Part shown: piece by piece, positions 1 through 15,130 of the stretch
How the letters are laid out: each line of letters begins with the position of its first letter
Numbering within the stretch: the first letter of the stretch is position 1
Notes under the pieces: model-generated
The model's database searches: none
The model's input: the letters and a program-made list of their open reading frames with translations, nothing else
What the model was told of the DNA's origin: nothing
Position numbers and translations under genes: made by a program
NCBI RefSeq assembly: GCF_024679095.1
Contig: NW_026111228.1
Location: 496,001-560,000 of the forward strand
DNA length: 64,000 nucleotides
Source: Eriocheir sinensis
Taxonomy: Eukaryota > Arthropoda > Malacostraca > Decapoda > Varunidae
Direction of reading: 5' to 3'

Positions 1-2050
1 ATATATATTTTCATAAAAATTTACGTAATTTTATTGTGTGTATTCGTATATATTTTGATAAAAATTTTCATTATTTTATGTGTTTTTTGCATATCTATTT
101 CAATAAAAATCTACCTTATTGTATGTGTATTTTGTATATTTATTTTAATACAAATTTAATTATTTTATGTGTATTTTTGTATATATTTTTTTTTAAATAT
201 GAGATATTTTATGGGTATTTTGCATCTTTAATTTTATAAATTTTTACATTACGTACATATATTTTATACGTATTTACATTATTTAATGTGTATTTTGTTT
301 ATATATTTTTATACAAATTTACGTTATTATATGTGTATTTGAATATATATTTTAATACAAATTTACATTATTTTATGTATTTACTATATTTATTTCAATT
401 CAAATTTAGCTTATTTTATGTGTCTTTTGTATATCTATTTTCATACAAATTTAATTATTTTTGTTTATTTTTGTATTAAGTTTTATACAATTTTACGTTA
501 ATTTATGTGTATTTTGTATATTTATATTTATACAAGTAAACATTCTTTTATTGGCATTTAGTTTATTTATTTTGATACGAATTTACATTATTTTATGTGT
601 ATTTTGTATACATTTTCTTATACGTATTTACTTCATTTTATGTGTATTTTGTATATATATTTTATAGAAATCTACGTTATTTTATGTGTATTCGTATGTA
701 TATTTTGAAACAAATTTACATTGTTTTATATGTATTTTGCATATCTATTTCAATACAAATTTACCTTATTGTATGTACATTTTGTATATTTATTGTAATA
801 CAAGTTTAAATATTTTATGTGCATTTTGGAATATATATTTTCATAAAAAATGCGTTGTTTTATGGGTATTTTGCATCTTTATTTTCATACAAATTTACAT
901 TATTTTATTAATATTCTGTGTATTTATTTTGAAACTATTTTACATTATTCTATTTGTGTTTTGTATATATTTTTTTATACATATTTACATTATTTAATGT
1001 GTATTTTCTATATATATTTCATACAAATTTTCGTTATTTTAAGTGTATTTGTTTATATATTTTTATTCAAATTTATATTATTTTATGTGAATTTTGTATA
1101 TGTATTTCAATAGAAATTTACCTAATTTCATGTGTATTTTGTATATATATTTTATACAAATATAAATTATTTTTTGTGTATTTTTGTATAGAGTTTTATA
1201 CAAATTTACAATATTTTATGTGTATTTTGTATATATATTTTCATACAAATACACATTCTTTTATTGATATATTGTTTATTTATTTTGATGCGAATTTATA
1301 TTATTTAATGTGTATTGTGTATATATATTTTTATACGTATTTACGTCATTTCATGTGTATTTTGTATATATATTTCTATAGAAATATACGTTATTTTATG
1401 TGTATTCGTATATATATTTTGAAACAAATATACATTGTTATGTGCATTTTGCATATTTTTTCAATACAAATTTACCTTATTTTACGTGCATTTTGTATAT
1501 TAATTTTAATACAAATTTAGCTATTCTATGTTTATTTTTGTATATGTATTATTATAAAAATATGCTTTATTTTATAGGTATTTTGCATCTTTATTTTCAT
1601 ACAAAATTACATTATTTTATTGATTTTCTGTGTATTTATTTTGATACGATTTTACATTATTCTATGTATATTTTGTATATCTATTTTATACCAATGTACG
1701 TTATTTTATGTGAATTTGTTTTCATTTCATACAAATTTACATTATTTTATGTGAATTTTGTACATGTATTTAAATACAAATTTAACTAGTTATATGTGTA
1801 TTTTGTATATCTATTTTCATAGAAATTGAAATTAATATTTTTATTCAGATTTTCGTAATTTTATGTGTATTTTATATATTTATTTTCCTACAAATATACG
1901 TTCTTTTATCGGAGTTTTATTTATTTATTTTGATACGAATTTTCATTTTTTTTAGGTGTATTTGATATATATATTTTTATACTTATTTACATAATTTTAT
2001 ATGTATTTAGAATATATATTTTCATAGAAATTTACTCTATATGTATATGT
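1..2050 (+). repeat. 45-bp satellite block, T-rich strand on +
   Basis: Nearly three HOR units read on the plus strand. The GGGTATTTTGCATC monomer recurs near 210, 851 and 1,565, giving spacings of about 640 and 710 bp. The block ends at a head-to-head switch near 2,040-2,055, where TTTACTCTATATGTATATG leads into complement-strand repeats. It is a near-identical direct copy of 25,582-27,625: the first 60 bases differ at one position that I can see. No gene or RNA gene is visible. Confidence 0.85.
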
Positions 2051-5000
2051 ATAGAAAATACACATGAAATAATCTAAATTCGTATCGAAATAAATGAACA
2101 AAATACCGATAAAATAATGTAATTTTGAATGAAAATATATATAGAAAATACACATAAAATAACGTAGATACAAATAAATATATACACATAAAATGATTTG
2201 AATTTGAATGAAAATAGATATAAAAATAAACTTAAAATCAGACAAATTTATAATGAAATATATATACAAAATACACATAAAATAATGTAGATTTGTTTCA
2301 AAATATATATACGAATACACATAAAATAACGTAGATTTCTATAGAAATATATATAGAAAATACACATGAAATATTGTAAATACGTATAAAAATATATATA
2401 CAAAATACACATTAAACAATATAAATTCGTGTAAAAATAAATAATTAAAATATCAATAAAAGAATGTGTATTTGTATGAAAAAACATTTACAAAATACAC
2501 ATAAAATAACGTAAATTTGTATAAAACTATATATAAAAATACACAAACATTAGTTAAATTTGTATGAAAATAAATATACAAAATACACATAAAATTAGGT
2601 AAATTTCTAAAAAAATACATATACAAAATACACAAAATAATGTAAATTTGAATGAAAATATATAAACAAATACACTTAAATTAACATAAATTTGTATAAA
2701 ATATATATAAAAAATACTCATTAAATAATGTAAATATGTATAAAAAATATATATACAAAACACAAATAGAATAATGTAAAATCGTTTTAAAATAAATACA
2801 CAGAATGTAAATAAAATAATGTAAATTTGTATGAAAATAAAGATGCAAAATACCCATAAAATAACGCATTTTTTTATAAATATACAAAATACACATGAAA
2901 GGATGTAAATACGTATAAAAATATATATACAAAATACACATTAAATAATGTAAATTCGCGTCAAAATAAATAAACAAAATGTCAATAAAAGAATGTGTAT
3001 TTGTATGAAAATAAATATACAAAATACACATAAGATAACATAAATTTGTATAAAACTATATACAAAAATACACAAAAATAATTTAAATTTGTATGAAAAT
3101 AAATATACAAAATACACATAAAATTAGGTAAATTTGTATTGAAATACTGTAAATTTGAATGAAAATACCAAAACAAATACACTTAAAATAACGTAAATTT
3201 GTATAAAAAAATATATACAAAACACAAATAGAATAATGTAAAATCGTATCAAAGTAAATACACAGAATATTAATAAAATAATGTAAATTTGTATGAAAAT
3301 AAAGAAGCAAAATACCCATAAAATAACGCATTTTTTTTAAATATATATACAAAAATACACATAAAAAAATTTATTTGTATTAAAATAAATATACAAAATA
3401 CACAAACAATAAGGTAAATCTGTATTGAAATAGATATGCAAAATACATATAAAACAATGTAAATTTGTTTCAAAATATATATACGAATACACATAAAATA
3501 ACGTAGATTTGTATAAAAATATATATACAAAATACACGTAAAATGAAGTAAATACGTATAAAAAAAATGTATACAAAATACACATAAAATAATGTAAATT
3601 CGTATCAAAATAAATAAACAAAATACCAATAAAAGAATGTGTTTTTGTATAAATATAAATATACAAAATACACATAAAATATTGTAAATTTGTATAAAAC
3701 TATATACAAAAATACACAGAAGTAATTAAATTCGTATGAAAATAGATATACAAAATACAGATAAAATAAGCTAAATTTGAATTGAAATGTATATACAAAA
3801 TACATAAAATAATGTAAATTTGTATTAAAATATTTATAAAAATACATATAATAACGTAAATTTGTTTAAAAATATATAAACAAAATACACATTAAGTAAT
3901 GTAGATACGTATAAAAAATATCTAAAAAATACACATATAATCATGTAATTCGTATCAAACTAAATAAACAAAATAGCAATAAAATAATGTAAATTTGTAT
4001 GAGAAAACATATACAAATTCATATAAAATAACGCTAATTTCTATAAAAATATATGTCCAAAAATGAACGTAAAATAAATTAACTTTGGACAAAAATATAT
4101 ATACAAAACACACATTAAATAATGTAAATGCGTACATAAAATACTCTAAATTTGTATAAAACTATATACAAAAATACACAAAAATAATTTAAATTTGTAT
4201 GAAAAGAAATATACAAAACACACATAAAATTAGGTTAATTTTTGATACATATACAAAATACACATAAAATAATGTAAATTTGAAAGAAAATATATAAACA
4301 AATACACATATAATAACGTAAATTTGTATGAAATATATATACAAAATACACATTAAATAATGTAAATATGTATAAAAAAAATATATACAAAACACAAATA
4401 GAATAATGTAAAATCGTATCAAAATATATACACAGAATATTAATAAAATAATGTAAATTTGTATGAAAATTAAGATGCAAAATACCTATAAAATAACGCA
4501 TTTTTTTTAAAAATTATTGATACGAAAATACACATAAAATATTTGAATTTGTATCAAAATAAATATAAAAAATGCACATACAATAAGGTAATTTTGTATT
4601 GAAATAGCTATGCAAAATACATATAAAATAATGTAAATTTGTTTCAATATATATATGGGAATACACATAAAAAAATGTACATTTCAATCAAAATACATAT
4701 ACAAAATACACAAAATTAAGTAAATACGTATAAAAAAAATGTATACAAAATACACATAAAATAATGTAAATTCGTATAAATATAAATAAACAATATAGCA
4801 ATAAAAGAATGTGTATTTCTATAAATATAAAAATACAAAATGCATATAAAATAACGTTAATTTATATAAAACTATATACATAAAATAACGCAAATTTCTA
4901 TAAAAATATATGTACAAAAATGAGCATAAAATAAATTTGCATAAAAATATATATACAAAACACACATTAGATAATGTAAATGAGTATAAAAATATGTATA

Positions 5001-7178
5001 CAAAATACCTATGAAATAATCTAAATTCGTATCGAATTAAATTAAGAAAATACCAATATAATAATGTAATTTTGGATGAAAATATATATACAAAATACAC
5101 ATAAAATAACCTAAATACAAATACAAATATACACATAAAATAATTTAAAATTGAATGAAATAAATATACAAAATAAACATAAAATAAGGTAAATTTGTAA
5201 TGAAATATATGAAAAAATACATATAAAATAATATAAATTTGTATGAAAATATATATACAAATACACATTAAACAACATGAATTTGTACAAAATTTGTATC
5301 AAAATATATACTTATACACACAATAAAATAACGTAATTTTTTTATGAAAATGTATATACAAAATACACATAAAATAATTTAAATACGTAGAAAAATATAT
5401 ATACAAAAAACATAAAATAATGTAAATATGTATGAAAATATATAAACAAATACACATAAAATAATGTAAATTTGGATTAAATATATATACAAAATGAACA
5501 TTAAATAGTGTAAATATGTATAAAAAAATATATACAAAAAACACATAGAATAATGTTAAATCGTAACAAAATAAATAAAGAGAATATCAATAAAATAATG
5601 TAAATTTGTATGAAAATAAATATGCAAAATATCCATATAACAACGCATATTTGCATAAAAATATATATACAAAAATACATATAAAATAATTAAATTTGTA
5701 TTAAAATAAATATACAAAATGCACGTACAATAAAGTAAATTTGTATTGAAATAGATATGCAAAATACACATTAATAATGTAAATTTGTATCAAAATATAT
5801 ATACGAATACTCAAAAAATAGAGTAAATTTCTATGAAAATATACATACAAAATAGATATACAAAATACACATATAACTAGTTAAATTTGTATTTAAATAC
5901 ATGTACAAAAAACACATTAAATAATGTAGACTTGTATGAAATGAAAACAAATACATTTTATATAAAATATATATACAAAATACACATAGAATAATGTAAA
6001 AACATATCAAAATAAATACACAGAATATCAATAAAATAATGTAAATTTGTATGAAAATAAAGAAGAAAAATACCCATAAAATAAAGCATATTTTTATAAA
6101 AATACATATACAAAAATACACATAGATTAATCAAATTTGTATTAAAATTAATATACAAAATGCACATACAATAAGGTAAATTTGTATTGAAAAAATATGC
6201 AAAATACACATAAAACAATGTAAATTGGTTTCAAAATATATATACGAATTCACATCAAATAACGAAGATTTCTATAGAAATATATATACAAAATACACTT
6301 GAAATAATGTAAATACGTATAAAAATATATATACAAAATACACATTAAATAATGTTAATTCGTGTCAAAATAAATAAACAAAATATCATGAAAAGAAAGT
6401 GTATTTGTATGAAAATAGATATACAAAATACACATAAAATAACCTAAATTTGTATAAAACTATATACAAAAATACACAAAATAATTTAAACTTGTATGAA
6501 AATAAATATACAAAAAACATATAAAAAATAGGTAAATTTGTATTGAAATACATATACAAAATACACATAAAATAATGTAAATTTGAATGAAAATATATAA
6601 ACATATAGACTTAAAATAACGTAAATTTGTTTCAAATATATACATAAAAAAACATTAAATAATGTAAATATGTATAAAAAAATATATACAAAACACAAAT
6701 AAAAAAAATGTAAAATCGTATCAAAATAAATACAGAAAATATTAATAAAATAATGTAAATTTGTATGAAAATTAAGATGCAAAATACCCATAAAATAACG
6801 CATTTTTTACAAAAAATGTATATACGAAAAAACATAAAATATTTGATTTTGTATTAAAATAAATAGATATACAAAATACACATAAAATAAGCTAAATTTG
6901 AATTGAAATATATATACATAATACATAAAATAATGTAAATTTGTATCAAAATACTTATACAAATACACATATAATAACGTAAATTTGTATAAAAATATAT
7001 AAACAAAATACACATTAAATAATGTAAATACGTATAAAAAATTGAACAAAATACACAAATAATCATGTAATTCGTATCAAAATAAATAGACAAAATACCA
7101 ATAAAATAATGTAAATTTCTATGAGAAAACATATACAAAATACACATAAATAACGCAAATATCAATAAAAATATATAT
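2051..7178 (-). repeat. 45-bp satellite block, T-rich strand on -
   Basis: The complementary form (ACAAAATACACATAAAAT...) runs continuously for about 5.1 kb. Up to about 6,790 it parallels 27,627-32,340 in monomer order. From about 6,800 it instead parallels 36.15-36.53 kb. It ends at an AT-only junction near 7,165-7,195 where reverse repeats meet forward repeats. No gene is visible. Confidence 0.85.
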
Positions 7179-8725
7179 AATATAATATTTTTATACATAT
7201 TTAAAATATTTAATGTATATTTTGTATATATATATTTTATCCAAATTTACGTTATTTTATATGTATTTGTTTATATATTTTAATACAGATTTACATTATT
7301 TTATGTGAGTTTTGTATATGTATTTCAATACATATTTGCCTAACTTTATGTGTATTTTGCATATCTATTTTCAAACAAATTTAAATTATTTTTGTGTATT
7401 TTTGTATATATTTTTATACAAATTATAGTTATTTTATTTGTTTTTTGTATATATATTTTCCTACAAATATATACATTCTTTTATTGGAATTTTGTGTATT
7501 TAATTTTTTTACGAATTTACATTATTTTATGTGTATTTTGTATATATATTTTTCTACGTATTTAAATTATTTTATGTGTATTTTATATATACATTTTCAT
7601 AAAAATTTACGTTATTTTATTTTGTGTAATCGTATATATTTTGAAACAAATTTTATACAAATTCATGTTATTTTATGTGTATTTGTATATATATTTTCAT
7701 ACAAATTTATATTATTTTATGTGTATTCTTACATATATTTTATTACAAATTTACCTTATTTTATGTTTATTTTGTATATTTATTTCAATTAATATAATCA
7801 AATTTAAATTTATTGTATATGCATTTTGTATATTAATTTTAATACAAATTTAATTATTCTATGTGTATTTTTCTATATGTATTTTTATAAAAATATGCTT
7901 TATTTTATGGGTATTTTGCATCTTTATTTTCATACAAATTTACGTTATTTTATTGATATTCTGCTCATTCATTTTGATACGATTTGACATTATTCTATGT
8001 GTATTTTGTATATATTTTTAATACAAATTTACGTTATTTTATGTGTATTTGTTTATATATTTTGATACAAATTTACAAAATTTTATGAGTATTTTGTATA
8101 TATATTTCAAAAGAAATTTACCTAGTTTTATGTGTATTTTGAATATCTATTTTCATACAAACTCAAATTATTTTTATGTATTTTTGTATATATTTCAATA
8201 CAAATTTTATTTAGGTTATGTGTATTTTGTAAATCTATTTTCATTCATATATATATTATTTTATTGGTATTTTGTTCATTTATATTGATACGAATTTACA
8301 TTATTTTATATGTACTTTGTATATATATTTTTATACGCATTTACGTTATTTAATATTTATTTTGAATATATAATTTTATACAAATTCATGGTATTTTATG
8401 TGTATTTGTATATATATTTTCATATAAATTTACATTATTTTATGTGAATTTTGTTCATATATTTCATTACAAATTTACCTTATTTTTTGTTTATTTTGTA
8501 TGTGTATTTTGTACATTTATATTTATACAAATACACATTTTTTTATTGGTATTTTGTTTATTTATTTTGTTTCGAATTTACATTATTTTATGTGTATTTT
8601 GTTTACATTTTTTTATACGTATTTAATTAATTTTATGTGTATTTTGTATATATATTTTTATAGAAATGTACGTTATTTGATTTGTATTCGTACATATATT
8701 TTGAAACAAATTTACATTGTTTTTT
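7179..8725 (+). repeat. 45-bp satellite block, T-rich strand on +
   Basis: Forward repeats. The first part (to about 7,790) matches 36.53-37.12 kb, including the inversion junction at its left edge. The rest (7.8-8.7 kb) matches the module around 51.85-52.75 kb, recognised by GATATTCTGCTCATTCATTT and the TTATATTGATACG monomer. The switch between the two sources lies near 7,790-7,800. The block ends where a forward TTTACATTGTTTT monomer runs directly into reverse ACAATAAGGTAAATTTG. Confidence 0.8.
7862..8533 (+). repeat. Left arm of a 0.67-kb inverted repeat
   Basis: This stretch reads as the reverse complement of about 9,333-10,000; paired coordinates sum to about 17,866. Shared diagnostics are GATATTCTGCTCATTCATTT here against its complement at about 9,895-9,915, and the TGTATGTGTATTTTGTACAT monomer against its complement near 9,350. 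The arms flank a spacer of about 0.8 kb of other reverse-oriented and forward-oriented satellite. Confidence 0.75.
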
Positions 8726-9997
8726 ATATGTACAATAAGGTAAATTTGTTTTGAAATAGATATGCAAAATACATATAAAGCAATGTAAATTTGTTTCAAA
8801 ATATGTATATCAATACACATAAAATAACGTAGATTTCTATAAAAAATATATATACAAAATACACCTAAAATGAAGTAAATACGTATAAAAAAAATGTATG
8901 CAAAATACACATAGAATAATGTAAATTCGTATCAAAATAAATAAACAAAATACAAATAAAAGAATGTGTATTTGTATAAATATAAATATACAAAATACAC
9001 AAAATAACGTAAATTTATATAAAACTATATACAAAAATACACAGAAGTAATTAAATTTGTATGAAAATATATACAAAATACACACAAAATAAGCTAAATT
9101 TGAATTGAAATATATATACAAAATACATGAAATAAAGTAAATTTGTATCAAAATATTTATACAAATACACATATAATAACGCAAATTTGTATGAAAATAT
9201 ATAAACAAAATACACATTAAATAATGTAAATACGTATAAAAAAATGTGTACAAAATACATATATAATCATGTAATTCGTATCAAAATAAATAAACAAAAT
9301 ACCAATAAAATAATATAAATTTGAATGAGTAAACGTGTATAAATATAAATGTACAAAATACACATACAAAATAAACATAAAATAAGGTAAATTTGTAATG
9401 AAATATATGTACAAAATACACATAAAATAATGTAAATTTATATGAAAATATATATACAAATACACATAAAATACCATGAATTTGTATAAAATTATACACT
9501 CAAAATAAATATTAAATAATGTAAATGCGTATAAAAATATATATAAAAAGTACATATAAAATAAAATAGATTCGTATCAATATAAATCAACAAAATACCA
9601 ATAAAATATTATATATTTGAAAGAAAATAGATTTACAAAATACACGTAACATAACTAAAATTTGTATTGAAATATATACAAAAATACATATAAATAATTT
9701 GAGTTTGTATAAAAATAGATATTCAAAATACACATAAAACTAGGTAAATTTCTTTTGAAATATATATACAAAATACCCATAAAATATTGTAAATTTGTGT
9801 CAAAATATATAAACAAATACACATAAAATAACGTAAATTTGTATGAAAAATATATACAAAATGCACATAGAATAATGTCAAATAGTATCAAAATGAATGA
9901 GCAGAATATCAATAAAATAACGTAAATTTGTATGAAAATAAAGATGCAAAATACCCATAAAATAAAGCATATTTTTTATAAAAATACATATACAAAA
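8726..9997 (-). repeat. 45-bp satellite block, T-rich strand on -
   Basis: Reverse repeats. Its far part (about 9,333-9,997) is the inverted partner of 7,862-8,533. Its near part (8.73-9.3 kb) resembles 46.0-46.56 kb in the same orientation. It ends near 9,998, where ACATATACAAAAA passes into forward TTTACATTATTTGATATG. Confidence 0.8.
9333..9997 (-). repeat. Right arm of the 0.67-kb inverted repeat
   Basis: Inverted partner of 7,862-8,533, with the monomers in exactly reversed order and with minor substitutions. The same module also occurs in reverse at 34.2-34.9 kb and forward at 51.95-52.6 kb. Confidence 0.75.
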
Positions 9998-12900
9998 ATT
10001 TACATTATTTGATATGTATTTTGTATATATATTTTTATACGTATTTACATAATTTCATATGTATTTTGTATATATATTTCAATAGAAATCTACTTTATTT
10101 TATGTGTATTCGTATATATATTTTGAAACAAATTTACATTGTTTTATATGTATTTTTGAATATCTCTTTTTATACAAATTTACCTTACTGTATATGCATT
10201 TTGTATATTTATTTCAATACAAATTTAAATATTTTATGTGTATTTTGGTATATATATTTTTATAAAAAATGCGATAATTTTTGGGAATTTTGCATCTTTA
10301 TTTTCATACAAATTTACATTATTTTATTGATATTCTGTGTATTTATTTTGATACGATTTTACATTATTCTATTTGTTTTTTGTATATATTTTTTTATACA
10401 CATTTACATTATTTAATGTGTATCCTGCATATATATTTTATACAAATTTACGTTATTTTAAGTGTGTTTGTTTTTATATTTTCATTCAAATTTACATTTA
10501 TTTTAATTCGAAACTACATTATTTTATGTGTATTTTGTATACATTTTTTTATACGTATTTACTTAATTTTATGTGTATTTTGTATATATATTTTTATAAA
10601 AATCTACATTTTTTATTTGTATTCGTATATATATTTTGAAACAAATTTACATTGTTTTATTTGTATTTTTGCATATCTCTTTCAATACAAATTTACCTTA
10701 TTGTATGTGCATTTTGTATATTTATTTCAATGCAAATTTAAATATTTTATGTGTATTTTGGTTTATATATTTTTATAAGAAATACGCTATTTTATGGGAA
10801 TTTTGCATCTTTATTTTCATACAAATTTACATTATTTTATTAATATTCGGTGTATTTATTTTGATACGATGTTACATTATTCTATTTGTTTTTTGTATAT
10901 ACTTTTTTATACATATTTACATTATTTAATGTGTATCTTGCATATATATATTATACAAATTTATTATCTATTATCTATTTTCATACAAATACACATTCTT
11001 TTCATGATATTTTGTTTATTTATTTTGACACGAATTTACATTATTTGATATGTATTTTGTATATATATTTTTATACTTATTTACATAATTTCATATGTAT
11101 TTTGTATATATATTTCTATTGAAATCTACTTTATTTTATGTGTATTCGTATATATATTTTGAAACAAATTTACATTGTTTTATGTGTATTTTTGAATATC
11201 TCTTTCAATACAAATTTACCTTACTGTATATGCATTTTGTATATTTATTTCAATACAAATTTAAATATTTTATGTGTATTTTCGTAAATATATTTTTATA
11301 AAAAATGCGATAATTTTTGGGAATTTTGTATCTTTATTTTCATACAAATTTACATTATTTTATTGATATTCTGTGTATTTATTTTGATACGATTTTACAT
11401 TATTCTATTTGTTTTTTGTATATATATTTTTTATACACATTTACATTAATTAATGTGTATCTTGCATATATATTTTATACATATTTACGTTATTTTAAGT
11501 GTATTTGTTTATATATTTTCATTCAAATTTACATTATTTGATGTGTATTTTGTATATGTATTTCAATACAAATTTACCTAATTTTGTGTATTTTGTATAT
11601 TTCTTTTCAAACAAATTTAAATTATTTTTGTGTATTTTTGTTTATAGTTTTATACAAATTTAGGTTATTTTATGTACGCATTTACATTATTTAGTGTGTG
11701 TTTTATACATATATTTTTTTGGAAATTTACTTTATTTTATGTGCATTTTTGTACATATATTTTTATAGAAATTAGCGTTATTTGTATGTGTTTTCTCATA
11801 CAAATTTACATTATTTTATTGCTATTTTGTTGATTTATTTTGATACGAACTACATGATTATATGTGTATTTTGTACATATTTTTTATACGTATTTACATT
11901 ACTTAATGTGTATTTTGTTTTTATATATTTTTAAACAAATCTACGTTATTATATGTATTTGTATAAATATTTTGATACAGATTTACATTATTTTATGTAT
12001 TTTGTATGTACATTTCAATTCAAATTTAGCTTATCTTAGCTGTATTTTGTATATATATTTTCATACAAATTTAATTACTTCTGTGTATTTTTTTATATAG
12101 TTTATACAAATTTACGATATTTTATGTGTATTTTGTATATATATATTTTTACAAATACACATTTTTTTATACGTATTTACTTAATTTTATGTGTATTTTG
12201 TATATATATTTTTATAGAAATCTACGTTTTTTTATTTGTATTCGTATATATATTTTGAAACAAATTTACATTGTTTTATATGTATTTTTGCATATCTCTT
12301 TCAATACAAATTTACCTTATTGTATGTGCTTTTTGTATATTTATTTCAATAAAAATTTAAATATTTTATGTGTATTTTGGTATATATATTTTTATAAGAA
12401 ATACGCTATTTTATGGGAATTTTGCATCTTTATTTTCATACAAATTTACATTATTTTATTAATATTCGGTGTATTTATTTTGATACGAATTTACATTATT
12501 CTATTTGTTTTTTGTATACACTTTTTTATTCATATTTACATTATTTAATGAGTATCTTGCATATATATTTTATACAAATTTATTATCTATTATCTATTTT
12601 TATACAAATACACCTTCTTTTCATGATATTTTGTTTATTTATTTTGACACGAATTTACATTATTTGATATGTATTTTGTATATATATTTTTATACGTATT
12701 TACATAATTTCATATGTATTTTGTATATATATTTCTATAGAAATCTACTTTATTTTATGTGTATTCGTATATATATTTTGAAACAAATTTACATTGTTTT
12801 ATATGTATTTTTAAATATCTCTTTTAATACAAATTTACCTTACTGTATATGCATTTTGTATATTTATTTCAATACAAATTTAAATATTTTATGTGTATTT

Positions 12901-15130
12901 TGGAATATATATTTTTATAAAAAATGCGATAATTTTTGGGAATTTTGCATCTTTATTTTCATACAAATTTACATTATTTTATTCATATTCTGTGTATTTA
13001 TTTTGATACGATTTTACATTATTCTATTTGTTTTTTGTCTATATTCTTTTATACACATTTACATTATTTAATGTGTATCTTGCATATATATTTTATACAA
13101 ATTTACGTTATTTTAAGTGTATTTGTTTTTATATTTTCATTCAAATTTACATTTATTATAGTTCGAAATTACATTATTTTATGTGTATTTTGTATACATT
13201 TTTTTATACGTATTTACTTAATTTTATGTGTATTTTGTATATATGTTTTTATAGAAATCTACGTTTTTTTTAATTGTATTCGTATATATGTTTTGAAACA
13301 AATTTACATTGTTTTATATGTATTTTTTCATATCTCTTTCAATACAAATTTACCTTATTGTATGTGCATTTTGTATATTTATTTCAATGCAAATTTAAAT
13401 ATTTTATGTGTATTTTGGTGTATATATTTTTATAAGAAATGCGCTATTTTATGGGAATTTTGCATCTTTATTTTCATACAAATTTACATTATTTTATTAA
13501 TATTCGGTGTATTTATTTTGATACGATGTTACATTATTCTATTTGTTTTTTGTATATACTTTTTTATACATATTTACATTATTTAATGTGTATCTTGCAT
13601 ATATATTTTATACAAATTTATTATCTATTATCTATTTTCATACAAATACACATTCTTTTCATGATATTTTGTTGATTTATTTTGACACGAATTTACATTA
13701 TTTGATATGTATTTTGTATATATATTTTTATACGTATTTACATAATTTCATATGTATTTTGTTTATATATTTCTATAGAAATCTACTTTATTTTATGTGT
13801 ATTCGTATATATATTTTGAAACTAATTTTCATTGTTTTATATGTATTTTTGAATATCTCTTTCAATACAAATTTACCTTACTGTATATGCATTTTGTATA
13901 TTTATTTCAATACAAATTTAAATATTTTATGTGTATTTTGGTAAATATATTTTTAAAAAAAAATCTATATTTTCATACAAATTTACATTATTTTATTGAT
14001 ATTATGTGTATTTACTTTGATACGATTTTACATTATTCTATTTGTTTTTTGTATATATATTTTTTATACATATTTACATTATTTAATGTGTATCTTGCAT
14101 ATATATTTTATACAAATTTACGTTATTTTAAGTGTATTTGTTTATATATTTTCATTCAAATTTACATTATTTGATGTGAATTTTGTATATGTATTTCAAT
14201 ACAAATTTACCTAATTTTATGTGTATTTTGTATATTTCTTTTCAAACAAATTTAAATTATTTTTGTGTATTTTTGTATATAGTTTTATACAAATTTAGGT
14301 TATTTTATGTACGCATTTACATTATTTAGTGTGTGTTTTGTATATATATATTTTTTGCAAATGTGCACTTTTCTACATACATTTTTTAGAAATTTGTGTT
14401 ATTTGTATATGTTTTCTCATACAAATTTACATTATTTTATTGCTATTTTGTTTATTTATTTTGATACGAATTACATGATTATATGTGTATTTTGTACATA
14501 TTTTTTATACGTATTTACATTACTTAATGTGTATTTTGTTTATATATTTTTAAACAAATCTATGTTATTATATGTATTTGTATAAATATTTTGATACAGA
14601 TTTACATTATTTTATGTATTTTGTATGTACATTTCAATTCAAATTTAGCTTATTTTAGCTGTATTTTGTATATATGTTTTCATACAAATTTAATTACTTC
14701 TGTGTATTTTTGTATATAGTTTTATACAAATTTACGATATTTTATTTGTATTTTGTATATATATATTTTTACAAATACACATTCTTTTACTGGTATTTTG
14801 TTTATTTATTTTGATACGATTTTTATGTATTTTTTGTATTCATTTTTTTTATACGTATTTACTTCATTTTATGTGTATTTTGTATATATTTTTATAGAAA
14901 TCTTCGTTATTTCATGTGTATTCGTATATATATTTTGAAACAAATTTACATTGTTTTATATGTATTTTGCATATCTATTTCAATATAAATTTGCAAATTT
15001 ACTTTATTTTATGTGCATTTTTGTACATATATTTTTTTTGAAATTTGCGTTATTTTATGTGTATTTGTATATGTTTTCTCATACAAATTTACATTATTTT
15101 ATTGCTATTTTATTTATTTAATTGGATACA
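9998..15130 (+). repeat. Satellite block built from shortened HORs
   Basis: A long forward block dominated by shortened HORs. The GGGAATTTTGCATC/GTATC monomer recurs at about 10,281, 10,794 and 11,317, then at 12,413, 12,936 and 13,441, giving spacings of about 503-523 bp instead of about 700. Two deletion types alternate. In one, TTTATTATCTATTATCTATT joins the 'ATTTAATGTGTATCTTGC' monomer to the 'TTCTTTTCATGATATT' monomer. In the other, a 'TTTTAAGTGT' monomer joins GTATACATTTTTT. The 10.28-10.93 kb and 12.94-13.58 kb parts are close direct copies (offset about 2,650). It ends near 15,130, where GGATACAAA meets reverse repeats. Confidence 0.8.
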
